Below are positions 1 to 7,953 of a stretch of DNA of 29,658 nt, piece by piece. Where the stretch lies: NCBI GenBank assembly GCA_964439135.1, contig CAYTNN010000028.1:1-29658 (forward strand). The letters run 5' to 3'. Both the position numbers and the translations under genes were made by a program. The notes under the pieces were generated by a model. That model had not been told where the DNA came from. It did not search any database and saw nothing but the letters and a program-made list of their open reading frames with translations. Source of the stretch: JAFGPJ01 sp964439135. Its GTDB lineage: Bacteria > Planctomycetota > Phycisphaerae > Sedimentisphaerales > Anaerobacaceae. The stretch's first letter is position 1. The number at the start of each line of letters is the position of its first letter.

Positions 1-102
1 CGCTGCATGAAAAACACGCATAAAAAACAAGGAGTTAAAAGATTGTATTACGAATTAACACGGTTATATAAAGTTTATGAATATGAATTCGTTGAAGCAT
101 AA
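1..102 (+). CDS. C-terminal end of a reading frame entering from the left edge
   Basis: The frame is open from base 1 and stops at TAA 100-102. It reads a lysine- and tyrosine-rich tail (RCMKNTHKKQGVKRLYYEL, then TRLYKVYEYEFVEA). An internal ATG lies at 7-9, but the frame has no stop before it, so this is more likely the end of a longer gene than a 31-residue gene. I do not recognise the family. It shares the A+T-rich composition of the next gene and may belong to the same acquired segment. Confidence 0.35.
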   Translation, partial: RCMKNTHKKQGVKRLYYELTRLYKVYEYEFVEA

Positions 103-153
103 AGAACTAAATAATATATCTATAAAGATTTGTTGCTATAAAGGAGAAGGCCA

Positions 154-759
154 ATGAACCAACATAACAATAATCAGATTGACACCGCAAAACCGAAGTT
201 CAAAAAACAAACAGAAGATAAAGGAGAATACGCACAATGTTTTGAAACGTGGAGGTTCTTTTTGGGCTTTAGGTCAACCCTGCTAGTTTTTTCATTTACT
301 ATAGCATCGGCTTTATTATATTTTTTTTTCTCAAAAGACGATAGCGGTAATTATTCACTCGATAATCCCACTAGAGTTTTAATATCTTTTTTAGGTTTTA
401 TTTTCACTCTTGCAATAATAACCATCGAGTCACGCAATAGACAAATGTATACTAAGTCACTTGATCGTGCACGGGCAATTGAATTAGACGGCAAAGATCC
501 TCCTCCATTTAAGTACAAGAATAGCTCTTATTTTACTGCTTTATGGTTAGGTACAATAGAGTTTCTTAAAGATTTAAAATGGTTATTTATAAAAAAGCCT
601 GGAATTAACGATAGGGAAGAAAATAAGTACTGCTTAGCAAACCTTTTAATGATAACACCTATTCATATGTTTTCTTGGATGACAGGAGGAATATTATTTA
701 TGTATCTTACCATGTTAATAACGTGGTTAATCCTTGGCATATTAACCATTGCCAAATAG
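154..759 (+). CDS. Hypothetical three-helix membrane protein
   Basis: I do not recognise the family. The 201-residue product has a polar N-terminus of about 35 residues. Two hydrophobic segments follow at about 40-60 (GFRSTLLVFSFTIASALLYF) and 75-90 (LISFLGFIFTLAIIT). A charged middle region carries the stretch ESRNRQMYTKSLDRARAIEL, and a C-terminal hydrophobic region runs from about 165 to 199. The helical hairpin followed by a charged segment recalls small membrane proteins of unknown role that are often found in accessory regions. The start is supported by the strong ribosome binding site GGAGAAGG just upstream. The gene is clearly more A+T-rich than cysS downstream, which suggests recent acquisition. 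It is on the same strand as cysS but 119 bp away, so co-transcription is uncertain. Confidence 0.75.
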   Translation: MNQHNNNQIDTAKPKFKKQTEDKGEYAQCFETWRFFLGFRSTLLVFSFTIASALLYFFFSKDDSGNYSLDNPTRVLISFLGFIFTLAIITIESRNRQMYTKSLDRARAIELDGKDPPPFKYKNSSYFTALWLGTIEFLKDLKWLFIKKPGINDREENKYCLANLLMITPIHMFSWMTGGILFMYLTMLITWLILGILTIAK

Positions 760-878
760 TTAGCATCACAGAGAATATTTTGAGGAAACGGAAAGCTTGC
801 TACAAAAGATGGTTTTGAGAAATGAGGAATCTTGAAATTGAAAATAGGAGTGGTGTTAATCAGTGTCGGAAGGATTAT

Positions 879-2357
879 ATGGAATTGCAGCTTTATAACA
901 GCTTGACGAGAAAGAAAGAGCCGTTCGAACCTTTGCAGAAGGGCAAGGTCGGGATATATGTCTGTGGGCCGACCGTCTATGGGCACGCTCATCTGGGGCA
1001 TGCGAAAAGTTACGTAAGCTTCGACGTGCTGGTTCGATATCTTTGCTATCTCGGATACGCCGTTACCTATGTGCAGAATATAACCGACGTTGGCCATCTG
1101 ACCGACGATGCGGATCAGGGCGAGGACAAGATCGGTGAGGCGGCCAAAAGAGAGAAGGTCCATCCGATGGCTCTGGCCGAATCTTATACTCGAAGCTACT
1201 TTGCGGATATGGACGAATTGAACTGCGTTCGGCCGGATATCAGCCCGCGGGCCAGCGGCCATATCATCGAACAGATCGAGCTGGTAAAAACGCTTCTTGA
1301 AAAAGACTATGCCTATGAGGTTAATGGCTCGGTGTATTTCGACGTGACTAAATTCAAGGACTACGGCAAGCTTTCCGGTAGAAATATCGAGGAAATGATG
1401 GCCGGGGCCCGGGTGGAAGTTTCGCCGGACAAAAAGAGCCCGGCGGATTTCGCGCTCTGGAAGAAGGCCGAGCCGAACCATATTATGCAGTGGCCGAGCC
1501 CCTGGGGTCAGGGTTATCCCGGCTGGCATCTGGAATGCTCGGTGATGAGCATGAAATACCTGGGCAAAACAATCGACATCCACGGCGGCGGGCTGGAGAA
1601 CCAGTTCCCGCATCACGAGTGCGAGATTGCCCAGTCCGAGGCGGCCAACGGCGTGCCCTTCGTTCGCTACTGGCTGCACAACAATATGGTCACCGTGGAC
1701 GGTCAGAAAATGGGCAAGAGCCTGAATAATTTTATCACGCTAAAGCAGGCCTTTTCCGGCGACCACGAAAGATTGACCCGAAGCTATGACCCACTGGCGG
1801 TAAGGCAGTTGATCTTGAACAGCCACTACAGAAGCCCTATCGACTTTTCCGATGCGGCGTTGTTTGCCGCCCAGAGCGGATACGGGAAAATCACCGATGC
1901 GGTCAAAGCAATCCGAAAAGAGATAAACGGAGCGGCCGATGGTGAACTCGACAAAGGTGTTGCTGAACAGCTTGAAAAATTGAAAGGCAGATTCGAAGCG
2001 GCGATGAACGATGACCTGAATACCTCGGTTGCCCTGTCGGTCGTATTCGATCTGGTTCGTCTGGCAAACAAGCTGCTCCAGGACGGCAAAGCAACCACTC
2101 AAACTCTCGACGCGGTCGATGAGCAGTTCGGCAGGCTGGGCGGAGATGTCCTTGGTATTGTAAAAGACGAGTACCCGGAAACGGCAGGGGGCGATGATGA
2201 TCTGATGGACAAGCTGGTTAATGTTCTGATAGACCAGCGAAAGCAGGCTCGCAAAGAAAAGGATTTTGCTAAAGCGGACGATCTTCGTAATAAGCTGGAT
2301 GCAATGGGAATAGTGCTGGAAGATACGCCGGAAAAGACTACCTGGAGAATGAAATGA
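879..2357 (+). CDS. cysS: Cysteinyl-tRNA synthetase
   Basis: Class I aminoacyl-tRNA synthetase that charges tRNA-Cys in the cytoplasm. The 492-residue product carries the HIGH-type motif as HAHLGH (36-41) and a KMSKS-type motif as KMGKS (277-281), so the usual Ser of KMSKS is Gly. The zinc ligands keep the family spacing: C29, C220, H245 and E249. The region around GGGLENQFPHHECEIAQSE is diagnostic. The frame is open back to an ATG at 822. I choose ATG 879 because GGAAGG lies about 6 bases upstream and the protein then starts at the usual family position (MELQLYNSLTRKKEPF). The stop codon overlaps the ruvC start (ATGA), so cysS and ruvC are probably translationally coupled. Confidence 0.97.
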   Translation: MELQLYNSLTRKKEPFEPLQKGKVGIYVCGPTVYGHAHLGHAKSYVSFDVLVRYLCYLGYAVTYVQNITDVGHLTDDADQGEDKIGEAAKREKVHPMALAESYTRSYFADMDELNCVRPDISPRASGHIIEQIELVKTLLEKDYAYEVNGSVYFDVTKFKDYGKLSGRNIEEMMAGARVEVSPDKKSPADFALWKKAEPNHIMQWPSPWGQGYPGWHLECSVMSMKYLGKTIDIHGGGLENQFPHHECEIAQSEAANGVPFVRYWLHNNMVTVDGQKMGKSLNNFITLKQAFSGDHERLTRSYDPLAVRQLILNSHYRSPIDFSDAALFAAQSGYGKITDAVKAIRKEINGAADGELDKGVAEQLEKLKGRFEAAMNDDLNTSVALSVVFDLVRLANKLLQDGKATTQTLDAVDEQFGRLGGDVLGIVKDEYPETAGGDDDLMDKLVNVLIDQRKQARKEKDFAKADDLRNKLDAMGIVLEDTPEKTTWRMK

Positions 2358-2839
2358 GATTCCTCGGCATAGATCCGGGTCTGCTCGTCTGCGGGTATGC
2401 CTGCCTGGAGATTGGGCTGGACGGGGAGAAGCTGATTGAGGCGGGAGTCGTTCGCACGCCTGCCGACCTGGCTTTGGAGCAGAGATTGAACAGGATAGCC
2501 GAGGATACTGCGTCACTTATTAAGAGTTTAAGGCCGGACGTAGTGGCGGTCGAAGAATTGTATTCGCATTATGCCCATCCGAGGACGGCGATATTGATGG
2601 GACACGCCAGAGGTGTTATACTGCAAAAGTGTGCCGAAGCGGCGATTGAGGTCAGAAGTTTCAGTGCCACGCGCATAAAAAAATCGATTACCGGCAACGG
2701 CAGGGCGTCGAAGGAGCAGGTGCAGAGAACCATTCAGACCATTCTGTGCCTGCCGGAGCCGCCCGAACCGAATGACGTGGCCGATGCCATCGCCGCGGCG
2801 TTATGCTGTGTGAACTCGACAAAAAACGTCGTCGTTTGA
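2354..2839 (+). CDS. ruvC: Holliday junction endonuclease RuvC
   Basis: Dimeric resolvase that cuts Holliday junctions with RuvAB. At 161 residues it is the normal family length. It begins MRFLGIDPG with the first catalytic Asp at D7. The second acidic residue is in VVAVEELY (E near residue 68). The C-terminal acidic pair lies in PNDVADAIAAAL. The conserved block HARGVILQKCAEA is present. ATG 2354 overlaps the cysS stop by 4 bases. It is the second gene of cysS-ruvC-ruvA-ruvB, and all three Ruv components are present in the usual order. Confidence 0.97.
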   Translation: MRFLGIDPGLLVCGYACLEIGLDGEKLIEAGVVRTPADLALEQRLNRIAEDTASLIKSLRPDVVAVEELYSHYAHPRTAILMGHARGVILQKCAEAAIEVRSFSATRIKKSITGNGRASKEQVQRTIQTILCLPEPPEPNDVADAIAAALCCVNSTKNVVV

Positions 2840-2867
2840 TGATGAACGGCATCAGAGATACAAAATA

Positions 2868-2902
2868 ATAGTCAATAGAAAATAGTCAATAGTCAATTGA
2901 AA
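2868..2902 (+). repeat. Heptamer array 1: five 7-bp units before ruvA
   Basis: Five consecutive 7-bp units in one phase: ATAGTCA, ATAGAAA, ATAGTCA, ATAGTCA, ATTGAAA. The array fills the ruvC-ruvA gap up to one base before the ruvA ATG at 2904 and leaves no recognisable Shine-Dalgarno. The units were read by eye; the last one is the most divergent. Similar five-unit arrays occur elsewhere in the window with other unit sequences. Confidence 0.8.
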
Positions 2903-2903
2903 C

Positions 2904-3530
2904 ATGATAGCGAAGATTGAAGGAAAACTTATAAAGCTCGATACCGACTGCTGCCTGGTTCAGGTAGGGGCCATCGGTTATGAGGTCATGCTGCCGGGCT
3001 ATTGTGTAAGCGCCTTGTCCGGGCAGGTCGGCTCGGACGTGACTCTTTGCACGATGGAATATTACGAGGGCACGCCGGGCGGCGGAAACATGATACCGAG
3101 GATGGTCGGCTTTTTGAGTACGGGCGAGAGGGACTTTTTCAGGAAATATATCAGCGTAAAAGGGATGGGCATCAAGAAGGGGCTGCGGTCTTTGAGCATG
3201 CCGATAGCGACCATCGCCGCGGCTATCGAGAACGCCGACGACAAGACCCTCATGTCACTTCCGGCGATAGGAAAACGAATGGCTCAGCAGATCCTCGCCG
3301 AGCTTAAGGGCAAGCTTATGTCTTTTGCCGCCGGAGCCGAACCGGCCCGGCAGGCGGCCGGATTTAAACCCTTCCAGATCGAGGCCCTGGAGATTCTCAT
3401 TGCCTGGGGCGAGAAACGCGCCGAGGCGATGGAGATGGTCGAATTGGCCAGCCGAACGCATCCCAATATAAAATCGGCCGAGGCTCTTGTGCCCCTGATA
3501 TACAGATTAAAACAGGGCGTAGAAGTCTGA
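2904..3530 (+). CDS. ruvA: Holliday junction DNA helicase subunit RuvA
   Basis: Tetrameric protein that binds four-way junctions and loads the RuvB motor. The 208-residue product has the expected order: an N-terminal OB-fold (MIAKIEGKLIKLDTDCCLVQ), tandem helix-hairpin-helix region (YISVKGMGIKKGLRSLSM and LPAIGKRMAQQILAELKGKL), then a flexible linker. A C-terminal RuvB-contacting domain starts near residue 150 (ALEILIAWGEKRAEAMEMV). The start follows heptamer array 1 with no clear ribosome binding site, so initiation may be weak or depend on an A+T-rich unstructured leader. The ruvA-ruvB gap is filled by another heptamer array. Confidence 0.96.
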   Translation: MIAKIEGKLIKLDTDCCLVQVGAIGYEVMLPGYCVSALSGQVGSDVTLCTMEYYEGTPGGGNMIPRMVGFLSTGERDFFRKYISVKGMGIKKGLRSLSMPIATIAAAIENADDKTLMSLPAIGKRMAQQILAELKGKLMSFAAGAEPARQAAGFKPFQIEALEILIAWGEKRAEAMEMVELASRTHPNIKSAEALVPLIYRLKQGVEV

Positions 3531-3565
3531 AAAACTCAAAACTTAAAACTCAAAACTAAAAACTG
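3531..3565 (+). repeat. Heptamer array 2: five 7-bp units between ruvA and ruvB
   Basis: Five 7-bp units of form AAAACTN (AAAACTC, AAAACTT, AAAACTC, AAAACTA, AAAACTG). The array starts on the base after the ruvA stop codon and ends five bases before the ruvB ATG, so it makes up almost the whole intergenic region. It is the cleanest array in the window because only the last base of the unit varies. Confidence 0.88.
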
Positions 3566-3570
3566 TAATC

Positions 3571-4623
3571 ATGGCTATAGGCAGAATCATAGGCGGGCAA
3601 TCTTTGAACGAGGCCGAGGAGAATTTCAATATTTCTCTCAGGCCAAAGTCTCTGGCTGAATGTGTGGGCCAGCAGAACGTCAGGGAAAAAGTCGCCATCG
3701 CCATCGCGGCGGCCAGGCAAAGGTCCGAACCGCTGGAGCATATTTTGTTCTATGGCCCGCCCGGCCTCGGCAAAACAACGCTGGCAAACGTCGTGGCGAA
3801 CGAGATGGGGGCGAGGATACGATGCTCATCCGGCCCGGCCCTGGCAAAGGCCGGTGACGTGATGGGGCTTCTGAGCAATATCAATACCGGCGACGTGCTC
3901 TTCATCGACGAGATTCACCGGCTGAGCATTCTTGTCGAAGAATTCATCTATCCCGCGATGGAGGATTTCAAGGTCGACTTCACAGTCGACAGCGGTCTGC
4001 ACGCAAAAACGATAAACTTTCCACTGAAGCAATTTACTCTGATTGGCGCTACGACGCGGGCGGGCCTGCTAAGCGCGCCGCTTCGCAGCCGGTTCGGAAT
4101 GCTCTATCACCTGGAATTCTACAACAGCGAAGAGCTGACGGAGATTCTGGCCAGGTCCGCCGAATTGCTCCAACTCCAGTGCGAGGACGGGACGCTGGAA
4201 TTGATCGCGAACCGCTCCCGCGGCACGCCGAGAGTGGCCAACCGCCTGCTCAAGCGCGTCCGTGACTACGCCCAGGTTAAAGGCTCCGGTATCCTCAGTT
4301 CGGAAATTGTCGAAAGCTCGCTGAAGATGGAGCAGATCGATTCATTGGGTCTGGACGAGTTGGATAGAGCTTTTCTGCGCGCGCTTCTCAACGTTTATAA
4401 TGGCGGCCCGGCGGGAATTGATGCAATCGCCGCGACGCTCGGCGAAGAACGGGATACGCTGGAAGACGTCGTCGAGCCGTATTTATTGCAAATCGGCTTT
4501 CTACGCCGAACCAAACGCGGCAGAGAAATAACAGATCAAGCTTGCGAGCATTTAGGCCTGAAACACCACAAGACCAAACACGCCAAAGACCAGCAAGAAC
4601 TGTTCGAGCAAGACCAGCAATAA
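3571..4623 (+). CDS. ruvB: Holliday junction branch-migration ATPase RuvB
   Basis: Hexameric AAA+ motor that drives branch migration with RuvA and presents junctions to RuvC. The 350-residue product has Walker A GPPGLGKTT (62-70), Walker B FIDEIHRL (111-118), the sensor region GATTRAG (159-165), an arginine-finger region SAPLRSRFG, and the C-terminal winged-helix domain (GGPAGIDAIAATLGEERDTLEDVVEPYLLQ, written here only as a landmark region around 284-313). The tail after about residue 330 is short, charged and rich in K, H and Q and is probably disordered. No good Shine-Dalgarno precedes ATG 3571, because the upstream bases are heptamer array 2. The gene converges on the minus-strand HD gene with a gap of only 15 bp and no visible terminator hairpin. 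Confidence 0.97.
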   Translation: MAIGRIIGGQSLNEAEENFNISLRPKSLAECVGQQNVREKVAIAIAAARQRSEPLEHILFYGPPGLGKTTLANVVANEMGARIRCSSGPALAKAGDVMGLLSNINTGDVLFIDEIHRLSILVEEFIYPAMEDFKVDFTVDSGLHAKTINFPLKQFTLIGATTRAGLLSAPLRSRFGMLYHLEFYNSEELTEILARSAELLQLQCEDGTLELIANRSRGTPRVANRLLKRVRDYAQVKGSGILSSEIVESSLKMEQIDSLGLDELDRAFLRALLNVYNGGPAGIDAIAATLGEERDTLEDVVEPYLLQIGFLRRTKRGREITDQACEHLGLKHHKTKHAKDQQELFEQDQQ

Positions 4624-4638
4624 TTACGGGTTAAAATC

Positions 4639-6042
4639 CTATCCACCTTGCAACCAATCTTGAATTTTAGCCGTGATTTCGTTGGCCTTAGCGTCATCTA
4701 TTGCTGTAACATATACACGGTACAGCCTTGGTGTCAAGCGACTCATATAGTGCAAGACACTGCTATCGTCTGTAAGCAAACTCTCTACTTTACCGGACCT
4801 CTGCTTGACTTTCACCAACTCTCTAAGTTGATCTTCAATAGTTTCCTTTGCCTCGGCTAGGCTAACAAACGGGTGGAGTTTTTCAAATTCAGGTGTCTTT
4901 ATGTCCTTGAAAAGCCAGCGTTCTTCTGGAACCTGAGCTTCTCTGGCGAGAGTCTTGACCTTGTCTTTGAAACTTGTTGTTAGCAAAGTATATTCTTGGC
5001 TCGGATTATTGCCGTTCAAGGTTAGCTCTGAAACTTCATAAACAAGTTTCGGTGGCTGACGCAGTTTGACTGCTGTGCAGAGGGCAGCAAGTTCTTTGTC
5101 TCTCTTGTTATCTGCGTATTTGTCTATGAGCTGGTCCAAGTATCCATCGTGGAAGTCCAAAAACCTTCTTGAGTCCTCGCTGGCTATTTGCTCAATTTCC
5201 TGACCGGACTTATATATCTTGCCCTTTTCCCAGAGTCTTCGGACAATTTTCCGGATCATCTCTTCAAAGGCAAATACGGTCTTGTGCATATAAACAGTAT
5301 TGAACATGAAGTAGCGGCCCATGAGCATGTGTTCTATCGAACTCTTGGCTTTTGCACGAACAACGACCTCTTTATCGTCGGTCAGTTCGAGGTTATTCAC
5401 AATGTAATTTAGGTCCACTTTTCCGTATGGCAGACCTGTATTGAGAGAGTCTCGCACCAGGTAGTCGAGTCTATCTGCATCCAAGCTTGCATTTAGGAGA
5501 TTCAGAATTGATTGGTGTTGCCCTTTGATGAGAGCGGCGATGTCTCTTGGATCGATATTGCAAACTTCGAGTTTCTCCCTTATATCTTTTCGTCTGGTTA
5601 TCACGATTTCTCCAAGCTTATCGTGCTTCGGATATTCCTTTGGGGGAGAGGCCGCTTCTTCCTTGTCTTGTCCCTTCTTTGTGATATATTTCTGCGCTGA
5701 GTTCCAATCAATTCTCTCCATCAGGTGAGAATACGGATAATGCCCAATGTCATGCAACAAGGCAGCTATGCGAAGTTTTTGGAAATGGTCGTCAGACACG
5801 GCATCTTTGTTCTTACTTCGAAAAGACTCAAGGATGCGAGTCATTATGTGCATAACACCCAGCGAATGTTCAAAACGGCTATGTCTGGCACTGGGATATA
5901 CTATGTAGGCGAAGCCCAGTTGCTTAATTCCTCGTAGACGCTGAAATGTGGGGGTGTCAATAAGCTCAATTTCTAACTTGCTCAGCCCAATATCGCCATG
6001 GACTGGATCAATGATTATTTTGTGGCGGAATTCCTCTCCCAT
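4639..6042 (-). CDS. HD-domain phosphohydrolase, dNTPase/SAMHD1-like (YwfO type)
   Basis: Predicted metal-dependent HD phosphohydrolase of the COG1078 kind. Family members hydrolyse deoxynucleoside triphosphates, but the substrate here is not visible. The 467-residue protein starts MGEEFRHKIIIDPVHGDI. It carries the HD signature: RFEHSLGVMH (56-65) supplies the first His, LLHDIGHYPYSH (95-106) the His-Asp pair and following His, and LDADRLDYL (187-195) the distal Asp. The C-terminal half is a helical extension typical of the family. A weak GAGG lies upstream of ATG 6042. It is downstream of the YwgA-like gene with a 21-bp gap. In Bacillus subtilis, ywfO and ywgA are also adjacent, so the pairing is conserved across phyla. 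Composition is more A+T-rich than in the flanking housekeeping operons. Confidence 0.88.
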   Translation of the reverse strand: MGEEFRHKIIIDPVHGDIGLSKLEIELIDTPTFQRLRGIKQLGFAYIVYPSARHSRFEHSLGVMHIMTRILESFRSKNKDAVSDDHFQKLRIAALLHDIGHYPYSHLMERIDWNSAQKYITKKGQDKEEAASPPKEYPKHDKLGEIVITRRKDIREKLEVCNIDPRDIAALIKGQHQSILNLLNASLDADRLDYLVRDSLNTGLPYGKVDLNYIVNNLELTDDKEVVVRAKAKSSIEHMLMGRYFMFNTVYMHKTVFAFEEMIRKIVRRLWEKGKIYKSGQEIEQIASEDSRRFLDFHDGYLDQLIDKYADNKRDKELAALCTAVKLRQPPKLVYEVSELTLNGNNPSQEYTLLTTSFKDKVKTLAREAQVPEERWLFKDIKTPEFEKLHPFVSLAEAKETIEDQLRELVKVKQRSGKVESLLTDDSSVLHYMSRLTPRLYRVYVTAIDDAKANEITAKIQDWLQGG

Positions 6043-6063
6043 GACGCCTCATTGGGGCAAGGC

Positions 6064-6591
6064 TTACTCCAACGTTTTCCCTTGCACGAGTCCTACATTA
6101 TCGAGCTTTTTCCAAGCTACTATTGCTAAGTTTCTCTTGTCTGCAAAGTGCGGTTTTGACTCGGCAAGCTTCTCGAAAACCTCCTCGAATTCCGGATTAT
6201 TCTTTCCCGGCCAATACGCGATATGTTTTAGGTAGTGCAACGAAGCTAGCAACTCGAGCCACTCAGGTTCGGTTGTTGTCGGAGTATCGGGCAAATCGAC
6301 AATGTTCTTCAGTGTGTCCAACTTGCTCTTGGTTTGAGAATTAAGTTCGTAATCTTTGAACTCATCATCATATCCGATTTCGTTCCTAAGGGTGAATGTG
6401 TCGCTGGCAAGAGCGGGGCAATATGGTCCATATAGGTACCAATTGTAACGATATCCCAGATCAATGCCTGTAAGCTGGAGGAGATAGATCTTTTTCTGTA
6501 AAATTTTCCTCTCAGTGAAGTTGCCTATTTTTATGTTTTCAAATCCAATTCTATCCAGAACAAGCTTTAACAATATGTGATCCTTGTTCAC
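6064..6591 (-). CDS. YwgA-like protein, partner of the HD phosphohydrolase
   Basis: A 175-residue soluble protein. The segment ERKILQKKIYLLQL followed by YRYNWYLYGPYCPALASD matches the YwgA pattern (KLQK-YLL then YGPYS-L). It also loosely recalls the Panacea (SocA-like, DUF4065) fold used by antitoxins. I cannot decide between these from sequence alone. The open frame begins at GTG 6603. I prefer GTG 6591 because GAGGTG lies four bases before it, while 6603 has no ribosome binding site. It is the first gene of a two-gene unit with the HD phosphohydrolase, so it may regulate or bind that enzyme (inference). Confidence 0.7.
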   Translation of the reverse strand: MNKDHILLKLVLDRIGFENIKIGNFTERKILQKKIYLLQLTGIDLGYRYNWYLYGPYCPALASDTFTLRNEIGYDDEFKDYELNSQTKSKLDTLKNIVDLPDTPTTTEPEWLELLASLHYLKHIAYWPGKNNPEFEEVFEKLAESKPHFADKRNLAIVAWKKLDNVGLVQGKTLE

Positions 6592-7140
6592 TTTACACCT
6601 CACTTCTATAATCGTATGTTTCTTTTTTCGCTTGCACTAACTGGGCAATCCCTAAAACCCACATGATACAAAATATATCGTCAAAAAGCATCTTTGGCTA
6701 TGAGGCTTTTTCCAGCGTATACAACTTACCGTCAGAGCACATTTTACGCGGCACATGTATCTTATACGCTTAATTTTGCGCACAGTTTAGTTGTAAAATC
6801 CCAACATTTGCAGCGAACGTGTCAGTATCAGGCTAAAAATAAAGTCATTCTTACTCGCCCTCGAAGCTTATTACATTAGATAGTTCTGAGGATTCTTACA
6901 CGAGCAAGGCGCCAGAAATTATACCTCATGCTTCTGCGTAAATCAAGTAATATTTTATGCAAAATGCTTCGTTACGCGCACATCTATCACCCATTTCATA
7001 ATATCCTGAGGGTAATGATCATACAAGCAATATGAGAGAAAGCATTGTAAACAGTGATATCACGGTTTCAACATACAGCCAATGGAAACCATTTGAATAG
7101 AGTGAAAGTAGCCTCGCTTTTTTGTGCTTCGTCGGATAGT
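6592..7140. other. Intergenic region without recognisable features
   Basis: About 550 bases separate the YwgA-like unit from the end of the glycosyltransferase-like gene. It is A+T-rich. I see no plausible coding frame with a ribosome binding site, no tRNA-like fold and no tandem repeat. The short open frames here have no family features. It probably contains the promoter of the two-gene unit on the minus strand, but I could not assign boxes with confidence. Confidence 0.5.
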
Positions 7141-7853
7141 TCAAATATCGCCGAATGGCCCGTTCGTAAAGGAATTCTTTCCTATTGCCGGTACTTTGAA
7201 TTTAGTGTAGGAACCGAAGCCGCTTTTTTTCCATTTCCACTGTAGCCAGCACAGGGACGAATCGTTTAAAGAAATGTCGAAATCGAATCGAACCGTTGTC
7301 GGTTGACCGTCGGCATCCACGCTAATGATTTCAGCCGACATGTCGCTCAGTTCTATTTTCTCGCCGGGCTTAAACGGCAAGTCTTCGGCGCCGAACAAAC
7401 TGCTAAGCTCATGATAGAAGTAGACGAAGTTCGGCTTGAAATCTCTATAAGGAGAATCTGTTTTCAGAAGGCTGCCGGCCAGGGATTCAATTAACAGCGT
7501 TTTTTCGCCTGTGCGGGTGATTTTCAAAGGGTTGTACCCCGGGACCAGAAGGCGGGTTCTCGCCGGCAGAGGTTGATCTAAGTAATCTCTTAAAACGGGC
7601 AAGCCGAGAAATAGAAACGGATTGGGAGCATTGACAACCACCAGGGTCTTACCCGTCAGGTCGTCGGTGGGATCCACTTTAATCGTCGAATAAAAAGTGT
7701 CGAAGATAAAAGACACCGTTTTTGGGGCTCGTGCCCGAGATACGATGGCGAAGCCCCCGTGGACAAATATTAGCGTTGCACAGAGTATCATTGCCGGGAC
7801 TCGCCAGAAGCGCGATCCCGGTACCCAGTTTTCTTCAGCAAACAATCCGCCGA
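7141..7853 (-). CDS. C-terminal part of a GT-C-like membrane glycosyltransferase, 3' of the gap
   Basis: This is the downstream part of the gene whose N-terminal part lies at 7954-8894, cut by the 100-N gap. It is open from the gap edge (GGLFAEENWVPGSRFWRVP). It contains one membrane helix (AMILCATLIFVHGGFAIV) and then an extracytoplasmic domain of about 200 residues rich in beta-strand patterns (KTLVVVNAPNPFLFLG, TRLLVPGYNPLKI, EIISVDADGQPTTVRFDF). It ends KNSFTNGPFGDI at a TGA. The frame does not match the upstream part across 100 N, as expected if 100 is a placeholder. The C-terminal domain has no function I recognise. Confidence 0.7.
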
Positions 7854-7953
7854 NNNNNNNNNNNNNNNNNNNNNNNNNNNNNNNNNNNNNNNNNNNNNNN
7901 NNNNNNNNNNNNNNNNNNNNNNNNNNNNNNNNNNNNNNNNNNNNNNNNNNNNN
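7854..7953. other. Assembly gap of 100 N
   Basis: Exactly 100 N characters, the usual placeholder for a scaffold join of unknown length. Any translation through it is meaningless. It lies inside the membrane glycosyltransferase-like gene, so gene length and frame continuity cannot be judged here. Confidence 0.99.

Noticed and set aside
663..1679. Long minus-strand open frame of 338 codons over the start of cysS
   Set aside because: It is antisense to cysS, has no family features, and its composition follows the codon pattern of cysS.
4562..4620. Possible heptamer array in the A/C-rich tail of ruvB
   Set aside because: Comparing the sequence with itself shifted by seven gives only about 40 percent matches, no better than expected for such composition.
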